Of a DNA stretch of 64,000 nucleotides, positions 1 through 12,065 are shown piece after piece. This DNA is from Ceratodon purpureus (taxonomy: Eukaryota > Streptophyta > Bryopsida > Pseudoditrichales > Ditrichaceae): assembly GCA_014871385.1 (NCBI GenBank), contig CM026426.1:90192893-90256892 (forward strand), given 5' to 3'. The notes beneath the pieces are model-generated. The model saw only the letters and a program-made list of their open reading frames with translations. It was not told where the DNA came from and made no database searches. Position numbers and translations under genes: made by a program. Every line of letters starts with the position of its first letter. The first letter of the stretch is position 1.

Positions 1-1845
1 AGCCAATGACACCTTTGACAACGATCTTGGCGCATCCTGAGAGGAAGATTAGTGGAATACGGTACGCTCTTTCTTGCCTTGTTTCATCTCCTCCCCTCCG
101 GGACGACCAAAATAGTCACTTGTCTCTATCATCTTCTTCATACTTAATTTCTCGCATCGTCATCCACTAACCGTTGGGGCCTGTGGGCTCCCTGTCATTT
201 ATGTGCTGATTTCCCTTTTTGTTGACATTTTTTTCTTCTTTTTTCCTGTCCGGTCTCTCCTCTGTGAGTCCGTCGCTTCCTTCCTTAAGCGACTGCACTT
301 CTCTCCTTTGCCACCGTCAGGCCGGACTCACTCAGTACAGGCTTTGCAGGCATTGTGCGGAGGTTTCTAAAAAACAACTCTCAAGGTCTAAGCGTTTTCA
401 TCCTCTATCGGTTTAACATGTTTTTCCAGCCCGGCACATCAGTTTCCCGATCACCTCTCCAGTGCAGGGTATGTTTTGTATTTTTACTTAGATTACAAGA
501 GCGCTGTGCGCGTTGTGGTATGGACTTTAGGATGAACTTACTTCTTTTCTTTTCGGATGTATTTCCCTTTCATATGAATAAATATCACTTGTCTTTATAT
601 TCTTTACTCAAAATTGCAGTGTTTTTCCTTTTTTTTGGATGTGTGATTGTACTGCCTATTAATCGCTCTAGTGGATAATGAGCACTAAACGTAATTGGTA
701 CTTGATCCCAGCACCTTGAAGTAATGGATCTCTTACAGTACAGGGTTAATTTTTACCTATCTCACAAAACGCAGTAATGTCAGTCACAGTATACAATGTG
801 GAGCTTCGTCTTGCAGTTAGCTATATGTGTAGATCCCTTGATGAGTAGAGTAGTCAAGTGCCCCTCCCCCTCTTGAAGAGTATAGTAGTCAAGGGCTCTC
901 GAGGCAATTGTACTTGCAGGTTTATGACATAGGTCATGCTTCACAAGCTTCATCATTATGTCCTCGGTGAATTGATTAACCAGATTGGATTGATTTGATT
1001 ACTGCTGAGACGCTCATTGTGCAACTAGGATCCTGCTCTCCATGTCATGGTATGATTTTCTTTACTCTCTACGTAGGCCCTAGAGTTTGTTCCAACTAAA
1101 TTACGGTTCCGTTTTTTAAATTTGCTTGACTCAGTGAATGTCCGTTATTAACGTTCCTTCACGTCTCAGCCTTTGGTAGCAGACTTCCTTGCCAGCAACT
1201 GGATTGCGCATTCTCTCCTTCCAGTCCTTTTTTTTTTTTTTACCATTTTTTGATGCTGGTGTTTAGACTGATCACCTTCACGTAGGGCCCCTGTCAGGCT
1301 TAAATCCTGAGGCTAGCATTTTCTGACTCTGTCTTTGCACCTTGCTATCTTCACCATGTTCAGGCTTATTTAGCTTCTTGTTTCCTTTCCACCTTGTACC
1401 TCTTTCTTCATCTAGGCGTCTATCCCATAATTACATTTATTTACTTCCTTGAACTGACGGAAGGGGCGTTGTTTTTTCAGATCCTTCGCGCAGGGGCATC
1501 CAACTTCGGAGATTCCAAGCTTCCAACTGTGTGCCAGATTTGTATCCCGCCTTCATAATTCACGTGATCACCCACAATGCCAAGAGCACCTCGGATGCTA
1601 GGTCACGATGCTGTCTCTGTATATATCATAAAACCCATGGAAGACCGTTTTCTCTCATTGGAAACCCTCTTTTTAGTTCCTCCTAGAAGTTCCCTCCGCT
1701 CTGTCTTGCCTATCCTCTCTCAGTCGTTTCCTCTCCCTGCCCTTTGCCTATTTGTGTAGCCCCTCCCAGCCTCCTGCGTTTGCTGCTTGCTCCCTGTAGC
1801 CTGTATTCTTTGTTCTGTCCCGTTTTACCCTTCCCGGTTGCAGAG
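1..1845. other. No gene recognised; pyrimidine-rich spacer
   Basis: This stretch is rich in T and C runs (for example around 225-260 and 1227-1245) and has only short open frames with no recognisable domain. It could be intergenic DNA or the 5' flank of the F-box-like fragment that follows. I see no repeat structure, no RNA gene and no convincing exon. Confidence 0.5.
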
Positions 1846-2265
1846 ATGGCGGCTTGGGAGCTGGCTATTCGCAACGGAATTCTCGCCCACTTGTTGCGTC
1901 AACTGACCGAGGGTCCCTCCAGCTACGACGAAGCATGGCTCCACACCCAGGGCCCAGTTCCTCGCCAAACGTGCACTGCCACTGACATCGAGAGAGCGCG
2001 TCACGTCTCACCTACCTGGAGAGCTGTAGTTGACGATTCCGCGCGGTGGGGTGCAATCCGTCTAGTCCATTATGATTATGCAAATGAGGTCGGGGTCATC
2101 TAGGAGACTTACGAGGAGTATCAAGTTTCCCGATTCCTACAGAACTGGGAAGTCTTTGGCAATTCCTGGCGGATGTCCACTCCGATCGCTTTTACTCACC
2201 TGCAGCCATTCTCCTTTAGGAGACTGACGTGTGCAGACTTAGCTGCATTGCGCACGGCACTTTGA
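1846..2265 (+). pseudogene. F-box-like fragment, first copy
   Basis: The frame opens with ATG (MAAWELAIRN) and holds an N-terminal block resembling an F-box: a helix with HLLRQLTEG, then D-I-E-R-A-R-x-V-S-x-x-W-R and a trailing W-x-x-I-R-L. A TAG at 2101-2103 interrupts it. The same frame then continues with NWEVFGNSW to a TGA at 2263-2265. A related fragment lies at 13481-13860 (VESARGVSKLWR ... VNWNIFKSSW), so this is a family in the genome. F-box proteins are substrate adaptors of SCF ubiquitin ligases; that assignment rests on the weak VSxxWR pattern and is tentative. It is short for an F-box protein and probably a broken copy, unless the stop is removed by splicing that I cannot see. Confidence 0.45.
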
Positions 2266-3959
2266 GAGGGCAACAACATCCAAATTGACGTCCCCCCTAG
2301 AGGGTTCCTTCTAGTAGATCACGGTACTTAGGTCTCACCGATCCATCTTATTCAGTAGAACGTGTGTTACCTATCCCCTTCTCGCAGTAGCTTCAGTTGA
2401 AGAAATGTCGTCTTGGTTTGGGTTCTATGTTTTTCTTTCCTTTAGTGCTCGGTTAGCAAGTCCTGTATCGTAGCCCCTCAGTTGTGGTTGTTGTTATTGT
2501 GGATTTTCCTTCTTCTGATAGAACTTCGCGCAGGTCCTTCGGAGATAGAGTCCTCCCTGTCAACATGAATCTTTCGCTGCCGAGTGAAGAAGGACCGCTT
2601 CTCTGAGTACTCGACTTTTTGGCGACATGACTCTTTTTCTGTCGAGTAGCGGGGCAATTTCTCTGAGTAGACAACTTTTTAACGCGCTGCATATTTCAAG
2701 GTGTGAGGCATCCCTTTTTTGTGATGTACACTAGCATCATGAGCTTCACCATGTCCTGAATTACCACTAAATTCCCTCCTAGTACCCACTTAGCATAGCA
2801 TAGCAAGCCCTGGAATCAGTAGTTCATGCGGATCAAGCGAGTACATAGGCTTAGTGCATACTTGATTTGGTCACTTAAGGAGTATATAGCCAGCATATAA
2901 ATATAATCCAGTTCCAGAGTCATGTCCAAATGAGCATTAGCAATTCGTTGTCTCTTTTGAGACAGTGTGACTCAGACGTTGCACGCGCCTTTTGGATGCA
3001 ACAGAGTGAGGTCAATTTTTGTAAGAATCCCAACATTATGTAATAAATACTTTGAATTCCGTATTACATTTCGTGGCATGTCCGACTCTATTGTTTCAAC
3101 TGCTATCTTAGCACCAGAGTTAGAAAGCCGGTTCTCATTTGATACACGGATGTTGCGAAGGGTCGAATCACACCCCTGGAAGACATGCGTAGTGCCCGTC
3201 GCCATTCTCCAAGACCCTGCAATATCCCGGGTTCAAAACCCAGAGTCTGGAAAATCTACTGTGCTGCCGGGTAAGTGACTAGTACAGCACACCGCAGACG
3301 GGTAGACCAAGTCATAGCCGTATACTCCCCGTCACCCGCTCCTTTGTGACATCAACAGAATATCCAACAATTTTTACTTGATTCAGAATTGTCGCGTCCC
3401 TACTGCTGAGCCCAAAGCTTGAACCAAGTAGGAGACGTCTTCGCTCTTGACTCCAACAGACTTTTCTTGTTTTTTAGTTGATTACCAGCTAATTTTTCTA
3501 GTAGTGTGATTCCCCTGTGAGTGAATCAAATGTCCGAAGCACTCCGGCATTCGACGATGCTATTAAGTTCTATAAGAAAAATCCGACATTGCCAAGGACA
3601 GAAAAGAGCTGGTGAGGACTTTTCTATCCAAAAGGCTCTCCAGATCATAACCAAGCCCCTTCAGGTAAAGCATTACGTTTATTACTTTCAATCTCTTTGA
3701 ATATGTCTGTTTTTTCTAGACAACATTGACCTGCTCATTTGATGTCCATATGTGACAGATGATTTGTTTCATCATATGTCGTTACATTGTGTTTTCTTTT
3801 TTCTTTTTTTTCTTTTTTTTTCATTTTAAATAAAATCACAAAATATTGTATTCATTGTTTTTTCCTTGTGAGATGTTGTTGCAGACGGCAGCAGCCTTGA
3901 TGCATCGCCAATGGAACAGAGTGATCTAGATAAGGTCGATGTGGTGTTCACTAAGGGTA
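2266..3959. other. No gene recognised
   Basis: Only short frames without recognisable motifs. A B-box-like GGTTCAAAACC near 3230 was examined as a possible tRNA or SINE and not accepted. Several poly-T runs lie at 3790-3830. Confidence 0.5.
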
Positions 3960-4760
3960 TTGTTTCCCTTGTCATATAATCAAATGATCGAAGCACACAG
4001 ACTGACAACGATGTTCTCTAGGCCTGGAACTTCACGCTCATCATCTATAATCATGTTGTGTAGGATACAACATGCAAACATGATGTCAGAAATTGTATCC
4101 ATACTCCATTGTCTACACGAGTTGCGAATGATTGCAAATCGTGCCTGCAATATACCAAAGCAACGCTCTACATCCTTCCATCATGCCTCTCGTCTTGAAG
4201 CAAAATGCTTCTTCTTCTCATCCGTGGCATGTGGATACTTGGAACAAAACAGCTCCATTGTGGTTAAATTCCATCTGCCAATAGATAGTATCGGTTGTAT
4301 TCTTGCCCATTAACTCAAAAGTCATGTTAGCTTCATTACTAGTTAGCATGTTGTGAATTAGTGGGGACTGATCCAAAACATGGACATCATTATTTGATAC
4401 AAAACATTATGCCAAATGTGTAAGCTCTGGTTTGCAATGGCTTCTAAAATAATGGACTTCTTCCTATTCCTATCTCCAAAATCACCATGCCAAGATAGTG
4501 GAGAATTTTCCACTTGTAGTGCATACATTTCAACGATGCAATCATACCAAGGAATCCACGTTGTGCATTGATTGCTAGCCGCTGCTCAAAATCAGCCTTC
4601 ACTGATTATCTCAAGCAGAAGTCTCGAAACTTTGCCTATATTGCAACACAAAACCGCAACATACACTCCATGGCTGTGGACTCCTTAGTCCTACAGTAGT
4701 CATCCATAGCATCTGTGCATACACCAAGTGAGAACGTTTGAAGCACAATCGTGATCTTCT
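3960..4760 (-). pseudogene. PIF/Harbinger-type DDE transposase relic
   Basis: Read on the minus strand, the frames give blocks typical of plant PIF/Harbinger transposases: C-M-H-Y-K-W-K near the start, then SWHGDFGDRNRKKSIILEAI, then IWHNV, then YPHATDEKKKHFASRREA, then KDVERCFGILQARFAIIR and finally MFACCILHNMIIDDE. The last block is the usual C-terminal signature of the family (HNMI followed by acidic residues). The blocks lie in different frames and are separated by stops, so the copy is inactive. The partner Myb/SANT-like ORF that these elements normally carry was not recognised nearby. The whole relic is outside the MULE elements that begin at 6727. Confidence 0.8.
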
Positions 4761-6726
4761 ATTAAGACCTAAGTCCTATCAATCTACAAGCATCCCCCCG
4801 TTATATAAAATTACTATCACAAGCACACACCTTCTTCAAAATAATATTACACAAGCTTGTTGTTAGACGATAGCAACGTCTGAAAACTAGGTCCCCATAT
4901 AGACGGATCTACAAAATGATCAATGTACATCCGATTATCCATAACTATTCTCAACCTCTCAATATGGGGAGACTTCCCGAAACTTGAACCACCCACTCTT
5001 CCCTTCAGCTCTAGCTCCAAATCAATGAATGCTTGCAACTAATCAAGCGCTATCTGCATCTCCAACTCGGCCTCTTCATCACCTCCATTAACGCTTCTTG
5101 GATTGTCGCCAACCTTACCCTTCATGCTTCTATGGCACCAAAACACAAAAATTCTCAAAAACCAAGTGCTCACAATAAACTCAGAGAACATAGTCTAGAA
5201 CAATGCGAGGGAGGGGGGCGAGGAGGGCGATAGGGTGCAAGGGAGGACGGGGCAGCTTTGAGGCAAGAGGCTAAGGAGCACGGTAGGGCGTAAAAGGCCG
5301 GGAATGGCCTACAATGGCGTTGGGGCGGGACTGTCGATGGGGACTTTGCCAGAGGCCGCAACTGACAACCAAATGGAGCACCGACATCTAGTCCATTGGT
5401 GTCCCGTTGCAGCCAACAGGTAGAGATGCTTGTATATCCATAGGAAAATCACCTTGGCCCCTATGTCTAAGGTTGATTGTCCTAGAACCATCCACTTAAG
5501 CAATTTAAAGTATCTGAAGCAGTGGTAAATTCTGAGAAAAAATATGAGAGGCTTCGAAATAGGATTTCAGAAGGATTGGAAAAAAATGCAACAAGAAATA
5601 TGCATTTCTCAAATTTCCAATGAATTCCAAAGAACAAAGTAACCTATGACCCAATTCCGACCACTTGCTCTAATGTACAAATGAGGTACATCTGCTCTCC
5701 ACAATCCACAAATTAGGCCTGATCAATTTTGGGAAATCTCATTAGGTGCAAAATGGGGTCAAGAAAAGGCCGTCTAAGCCTGCCCAAATTAGGTGGACCC
5801 CCTACCCAAATGCCGCTTTGCCGCTGGCAGCGAGTGCCAGAATCGCTGCCCGCAGAGTTAATAGGGCGACTTAATGGTCTCGGGATGGGGTTGCGGGGCG
5901 GGGTTGCTGTGCCTAGTGGCGCCGAGGTGGCTCCGTTGTTTGGTGAACCACGACTTGTCGCATTTACTGCCATGAAGCCCAATTTGAAGGAGAAATGACG
6001 GGAGATTGGTGTCAACCGTTTCAAGATTCGAAGTTTGCTGTCACAACGGGAAGAAGCCATGGAGCTCGGTCGAGACTAGGTTGGTCTCCCCACCCAGGAA
6101 TGGGGTGAATCGAAGTTGGGTGCGTAGAATTTGGGTGTTGCAGGACCGAAGACCTAATTCTGAGGTGGAATTCGAGAGAGTCAAGTGAAATTGTGACAAC
6201 TAAACCAGCGATTGGTGATTTTACAAATACGCGCTGGCAGCAGTTACAAATTCGAGCAGCAAGCATTCGAAGGGTGTTCTTGCAACACCTACTGCCGTGG
6301 ACTGAAGAGGTTGAGTAAGTGTCGATTTTTATATGACAAGTTTGGGTCGTGCATTTGTACATTGCATGCTATTCATTTGATCCTGCAATTTCCTTGAGTG
6401 GCTATGATATAGGGTTTGCTTGTTGAAAACTCTCAAGTTTTGGGTATTTGGCAATCTTAAAAACGTTTATCTACATACTTCCAGGCCGATCCGGGGCATT
6501 GAGAGCTTGAAGCACTACTACGGAATTCTGGACTTACGATGGCAGCAGGAGTGGCAGAGCCTTCAAGCTACTGTGTTGGAATTTTCCTTCATGCATGCTA
6601 TGCGCCACTTGTTATGAGAGGTTCATTAAGATCTGAGCAACCCTGCCCATCAACACTTCCAGGACAGAGGGCACCCAGGGATACAAACATTGACTTGTAG
6701 ATCGATGGCAGCATTTACCCGGTTGA
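4761..6726. other. No gene recognised; host-like DNA up to element A
   Basis: Frames of 60-115 codons exist on both strands (for example 5713-6060 minus and 5729-5998 plus) but they overlap one another, lack domains and show no convincing exon structure. Part of this stretch could belong to the Harbinger relic upstream. Confidence 0.4.
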
Positions 6727-6800
6727 GGAGGTAGCTTGTACGTGAGCGGAGAGCGGAGAGCGGAGAGCGGAGATTTGGAGACCGGAGAGCACAAAATGGG
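6727..6800 (+). repeat. Left terminal repeat of element A
   Basis: A short GC-balanced terminus followed by four to five tandem GAGCGGA-type units and then a GAGCACAAAATGGGGGACAG block. It is the inverted counterpart of 42536-42623. Tandem hexamers or heptamers at an end are plausible transposase-binding sites. Confidence 0.85.
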
Positions 6801-7701
6801 GGACAGAACCTAAAAATAGCAATTTTTAAACTAAAAATATAATATAAAATTAGAAGATTCGAATATTCTCAGTATATTTTTAGAAATAATCTTATTTTAG
6901 TAATTTAATTGACCGTATAACTATGGACTAATTACAGTATTTTCATTGAATTTGTAGTTCATTTTCTCTTTTCTTGGTGATTAATTTTTTGACGTGCACC
7001 AATTACTATGCTCCAGCTCCCTCTAACCAGTTCAGGCATACATTTATTCCCCTTATCCCCTCACATTTATATGCAAATTACTACTTCAAATGTATTGGTA
7101 TTGAAGCTCGTAAGAGGGATCAAGTAACATTTAATATCGTAACATTTTCTTAACATTGCTATAATTCAGCCGCCATAGTCTACATGCCTTTCAGTTTTTT
7201 TACTTTTTTATTTTTATAAATGTCTTGTATTTTTTATTAACTTTCTTTATTCTATCTATCTTGTAAGAGGGGTCAAAAGCGTCCTTTCATTTAATTTTCT
7301 CTTTCATTTTATTTTTACATTCATTTTATTTTCACATTCATTTTCTTAATCTCCTTCATATTATTTTCAACCTAAATATTAATTTTTGCTTTTGTTTACT
7401 TTTATTCTTTTTAATTTCATTTTTTATAAATGTGTTTTTTTTTTTTTAAATTTTTTGCTATTCTAATTTCATTATTTTTTTCAATTTTTTGTTTAATTTT
7501 TAATCATAAATGACCTCTGCTAAACCCTCATCTTTTTCCATTCAGTTTAGGAGGATGACAATTTTTAAATGAATGAAAAGTCGATTTTCAAGGGCGCCAA
7601 GCATCTTCTTCAGGGATATTTAAGATAAGAGTAGAGAATGTCTCTTCCTCTTTTGTGTTCGTGTTCTCTGAAGCTCTTTTCCGTAGTGCGGGACAGCAGT
7701 T

Positions 7702-8152
7702 ATGGAGGACGTCAGAGATATTGTTGTTTCACTTGCTGACGATGTTTGCCCATTTCAACTATATGTTGAGGTGATGGACGAAGAAGAGGTGATGGCCAAC
7801 AGCCAAGGGCGTCCTTTGACAACGGATGTTGACGTACAACCGGATGTAAGAGCTGACCCTCCACGTTCTGAAAATTCGGATGATATCATAGAGCTGGAGG
7901 AGGACGCAAATGTGCCTTTGCAACCACATGCATACTTCAAGGTTGGAAAGATCCCAAGGGGAACCTATTCCAGGGAATCAGTGAATCGGAGGTGGGGAGG
8001 TGGGCCATTGCTGAAACGTTCATACCAAGGACACTTGCCAAGTGTAGGAACGAAAGTGAATGCGAATGTAGTTTGTCTTGTAGTATAGTCAGTGGCTGGC
8101 AGTCCAGCTGATAGTGTAGTGGGCAATCCTAAACGTGTTAGGTTCGAAGATT
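7702..8152 (+). pseudogene. Small acidic accessory protein of element A
   Basis: The frame starts with ATG (MEDVRDIVVSLADDVC) and encodes about 150 residues: an acidic N-terminal half with D/E runs (VEVMDEEEV, DDIIELEEDA), then a basic block VGKIPRGTYSRESVNRR followed by LLKRSYQGHLP. A TAG at 8086-8088 precedes the last 20 codons, which end with NPKRVRFED. The copy in element C (41672-41220) reads CAG at that position. The gene lies between the transposase 3' end and the terminus, convergent with the transposase, in both A and C. Element D has a possible diverged equivalent at 46637-47137. No known family was recognised; a role in transposition is only inferred from conserved placement. Confidence 0.65.
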
Positions 8153-8405
8153 AGGACATCTAATAACAAGTATATGTTTGCCGTAATAAATGGTACATGT
8201 CTGGGGATACGAGGTATATAGTGCACTTGTTCAAGATAGAATGTATTGAAATAGAATGCAATTAATGTGAACGACAAAGCCTTTATAATGAAAAAGTCAA
8301 TACAGCTTCTGTATTGCTGACTTAGTACATGGGATATTACTAAAATCATTCACTACATGATCTATGGCCATTGTGAAAATGGCAGTTCTAAACAAGGAGT
8401 GCTAC

Positions 8406-11400
8406 CTACTTCTTTGCCAAGGGGTGACGCAAGATTCCACTCTCTAAGAGTACCTTGACCTCGTTGAAGCTGAAGGTAGGCGCATGGATGAAAAGGTCGG
8501 CTTCGGGATCACGGTTGCAGACCTTCAAGAGTATGTACTATAGGTGCTTACAATACATGAACTGAGTCTTGCCACGGAATGCTGGGCAAGTGCAACCAGG
8601 GTAAAAACTGATGGTAATGTGGTACCGTGTGATGTGTGGAGCGACGCCTGAATCCAGCCCAATGATGCAACCGTTGCCCGGCTCAGGTATCATGGTGACG
8701 GAACGGAGGCGCGCTTTGAGGGACTCGGAGGAGCCCATGGAGAGTCACTGCGCTGGATTGGGACGAGTGGCAGTGCGCTTCACCATCTTGCCGTCTCTCT
8801 TGCCTGGGTAGTGGTCAGCGTCTGCAGGGACTGGCACCGAGCTGAGATTTGCAGGGGGCGGGGCAGAGGAGAAGAGGCGTCTTGGGGAGACCAGCTTCTT
8901 CGCCGGAAGTTGAAAGCCTGCTGCTTCGAGGGCAAGGATCTCAGTGAGCTTTAGGTTAGCACCTAGATTCACTGGCCAGACCTCTGGAATGGAGGGGAAT
9001 TCCTAGTCCTCTGAGTAGTGTGCAACCCACTTGCGCTTAGAGCCTTTCACGCAGCGCTCAATATCGTGGGAGCAGAAGAAGAACACCGTCTTCTCAACTG
9101 TGTTCCTGCGATAGTTAGTCTAAAGCCCACTGTAGGTCGGGGCAGCTGTGCAATGGGGCCCCCTGACAGTTCTCTCAGTGCACTTCTTTTTCGTTTCAGC
9201 TCTTTGGGCTCGGCAGCACTTCGCAGATAGTTTGTGAAGTCTCGAAATGTGCCAGTCCTTCACGTCGACCTTCGTTTCTTCAACCGCGTTGACATGGCAA
9301 ATGCCTGCCTTGTTCACATGTGAAGGTAAAGGGGAATCAACTTCTGGGGCAGGAGATTGGGTACCTTCTACCTCAGTGTCGTGTTCGGAGTCGTCTTCCA
9401 CAATGACGGGCATCTGCATAGGGCGAGCCCCGACGGCACGTCTTGGGCCTCTTGGGCGTGAAAAGTTTGACTTGTCCGAGCGATGAGACTCCTCGTCAGC
9501 TCCGATGGGGACGTCGGCTTTTCGCTTCTGTGAACCGAAGACCTCCGCTCCAGGCATGATAGGCTGACGGGTGCAGAACTCATCCGCGCCTGGCATATCG
9601 AGCATGGGCTTATCGAGCAGTGTAGGATTTCCCCATTTCTTTGCGTTGCGTTCCGCCATCCGGAGCCTCAGTTCTTTCTTCGATGGTCCTGTTCCGCCGA
9701 CGTTACCTTTAAGGAACTAGTAGTAGTTAACAACTTGTAGAAAAGCCCGAACAAAATTGTCCACGGTAGCAACGAAGAGGTTGTTTCCGTTGTTTCCTGA
9801 AGCTTGGAGCCACTTGTTGTAGATTGTTTCGGCGAGGTTACAGGTCGGCATCTCTGTGAGTTCTTCTTCCGTGAACTTCTGAAGTTTAGACAGTAGGTGC
9901 CGTTAGATTCACCGATTAGAGTTTTGTAGGTTAGGGCTAGGAAACTGATATCAAAAACATCAAAGCAGAGTGCAGAAATCATACCGTGGTTATGAATCCC
10001 CCCTACTGGCGGAAGCGGTGGTGCCAGAATGATAGCCACTTATCAAGTTTGATGAGTCCGCTCTCGCCAACGACCTCGGTAGATGCCCATCATGCTCGCA
10101 ACGCGTGGTACAGAGTTTCCGCCTCTGCCATGCTGGTCGCATTCTTGTACTGAGTTCATATCTTCTTGTGCTGTTCCCAGAGTTCTTCGGGGAAGTGCTT
10201 CTGCGTATACTGGACCATGTTCTGTGTCCAGTGGAACAAGCACGACCTCTCTCGGTCCTCCATTGGGTCCTCTTTGTTGCCATTGCCGTATAGCATTCGC
10301 ACTGCATTCCAATGCGCCTGTGCGTTATCCGCCATGAACCCCTTGAAGTTCGGCGCTGCAACGCCATTGATCTCCATGACGAGGTTCAGGTTTTTCCGAA
10401 AGACGAGCTGGGCCTCCGTGTCCTTGGACTGCATGTCGCAAGTAACGATTATCATCACGCGGCAGTAGGTGGCATCGTACAGATGGCAGGCCATCCTCGA
10501 CCAAACTTTCACGCGTTTTACATGTTCGAACATGATCCATGCGTTCTTCAAGTTTCCACCAGCTTGCATTCGGCTGACCAAGTCGACACCACTTCTCGGC
10601 CCGACCTCTGACATCTTGAAGACGAAGACTTTGTCATGCATAGCTCCCTGACTAGGAAACCTATTCTCCTGGACATACGCCCAGAGATCGTTTCCACGGA
10701 GCTTGGTGATACCGTTCATGATTCCGTACCTTCTGATTTTTTTGAAGGTGGCGACTTTGTTGCGGATGTTTGGTGACGCCATGTCTTTGCATCGATCCAG
10801 AACAGGAACCAGCTCCTTTATCGTCAGCTTCCTCGCTGGTGCATCCTCGGGCTGTAGCAGGTAGCTTCCAATGAGGAGTTTACTCGCCTCCAAGACAACG
10901 GCGCTCTTTGTTGCTTCGTTGTTCATCTCTACCTGCTCTTCTATTAAGCTACTAACCTCTGCTTTAGAGTCTCTGTAGTCTCCAACTTTCACTGGATGAT
11001 CATGTGTTCCGATGTGAATAGAAGCTCTAGTGTGATTCACTTTGCCCACTACGTAATAAATCTTAGCCTCGCATGTAGCTACACATGATGGAGGTTCTTT
11101 ACATACCTTGCACAGTAGCGTGGAGTCAGATGGAGGAGGCTGATCCATGAGAATGGCTTGGAGGGTACAGCCTTCGAACTCAGTCTCGTTAACCTCGAAA
11201 AACTTAGGAACACGCTTTAGGAAGTCACACTCCTTGTTGCTTCAGCGCAGCCATCCGACGCAAGTGGAACTTCGAAAAGACAGTCCGAAGTCGTTTTTGA
11301 TGTTTGTTGTGATGGTCTTGGTCCACAAGTGTCCGTCGTATCGTTTGTCTATTCCCTGCATTGACTTGGCGGCGACCTTAGAGGATCCTACAGCAGCCGG

Positions 11401-12065
11401 AGGCAACTCAAAAAGAACCGGACCATCAAACTTCCCAGGCAAGTACTCAACTCTCTCGTCTCTAATAGTGGAATAGTCTATCTTCTTTAGAATGTTTTTT
11501 GACCCACGTACTTTGCAAGCTGTTGAAGGAGCGGAACAATGCTAACTGTGACCTGGGACAATGGAGGAGAGACATTAGAAGGAGGAGCATCAGCGTGGAC
11601 CTTGGGCACCAACTTGACAGGACTGACTTTGTAATCAGAAGAGAGAGATATGACGGTCGGAGGAGGAGGTTTCTCTACTTCTGAAGTCTTAGTACCAGGC
11701 TCGACTTTGACCTTGACATCACAAGGTAAGGGAGTCTGAATTGTGCAAGTAGAAGAGCGACGGGGGGTGAGGATCTCAGTGGAAGAAGCCATCAGAGAAT
11801 CAGTAAGACCGTAGACTTTATAGGATCCAGGGAAAAGTCTCCACTGCAACATATTGTTCTCATCTCTCACTGAAGGTTGCCCGAGTGTGTGGGTAACCTC
11901 GACAGTAACGTCATCAAAGATCTCTTCCTTTATACTGATGGAATCCTCACGGAAATGAAATCTGAAACTCAGGCAAAGAGAGGATACTGTAGCTAGTCCA
12001 TCGTCATCTAAGCGAAACCTAAGAGGGATTCCCATGCCTTGGGCATAGAGGCAGACCATCCCCAT
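8406..12065 (-). pseudogene. MULE transposase, element A copy
   Basis: Same protein as the copy at 37287-40965 in element C: N-terminal MGMVCLYAQGMGIP, a WRKY/GCM-like zinc region ending in CIHIGTH-like residues, a DDE core with FMADNAQAHWN and the MULE C-x2-H motif (CLFHWTQN), and a C-terminal SWIM finger (CTCPAF ... YCKHL). The start is the ATG at 12065. One intron interrupts the gene after the RQWGG block, as in C. I see at least six in-frame stops: TGA at 11244-11242 and 10158-10156, and TAG near 10000, 9719, 9122 and 9005, the last four at codons that are W or Q in copy C. The copy is therefore dead. It is transcribed away from the missing methyltransferase side. Confidence 0.9.

Noticed and set aside
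3180-3270. Possible tRNA gene or tRNA-derived SINE (GGTTCAAAACC)
   Set aside because: Only a weak B-box-like motif; no matching A box, acceptor stem or anticodon arm could be drawn.
5713-6060. Overlapping plus and minus frames of about 90-115 codons
   Set aside because: They shadow each other, lack domains and have no splice context.
10083-10651. Several plus-strand frames opposite the element A transposase
   Set aside because: Antisense shadows of a conserved protein; the sense frame matches copies C and D.
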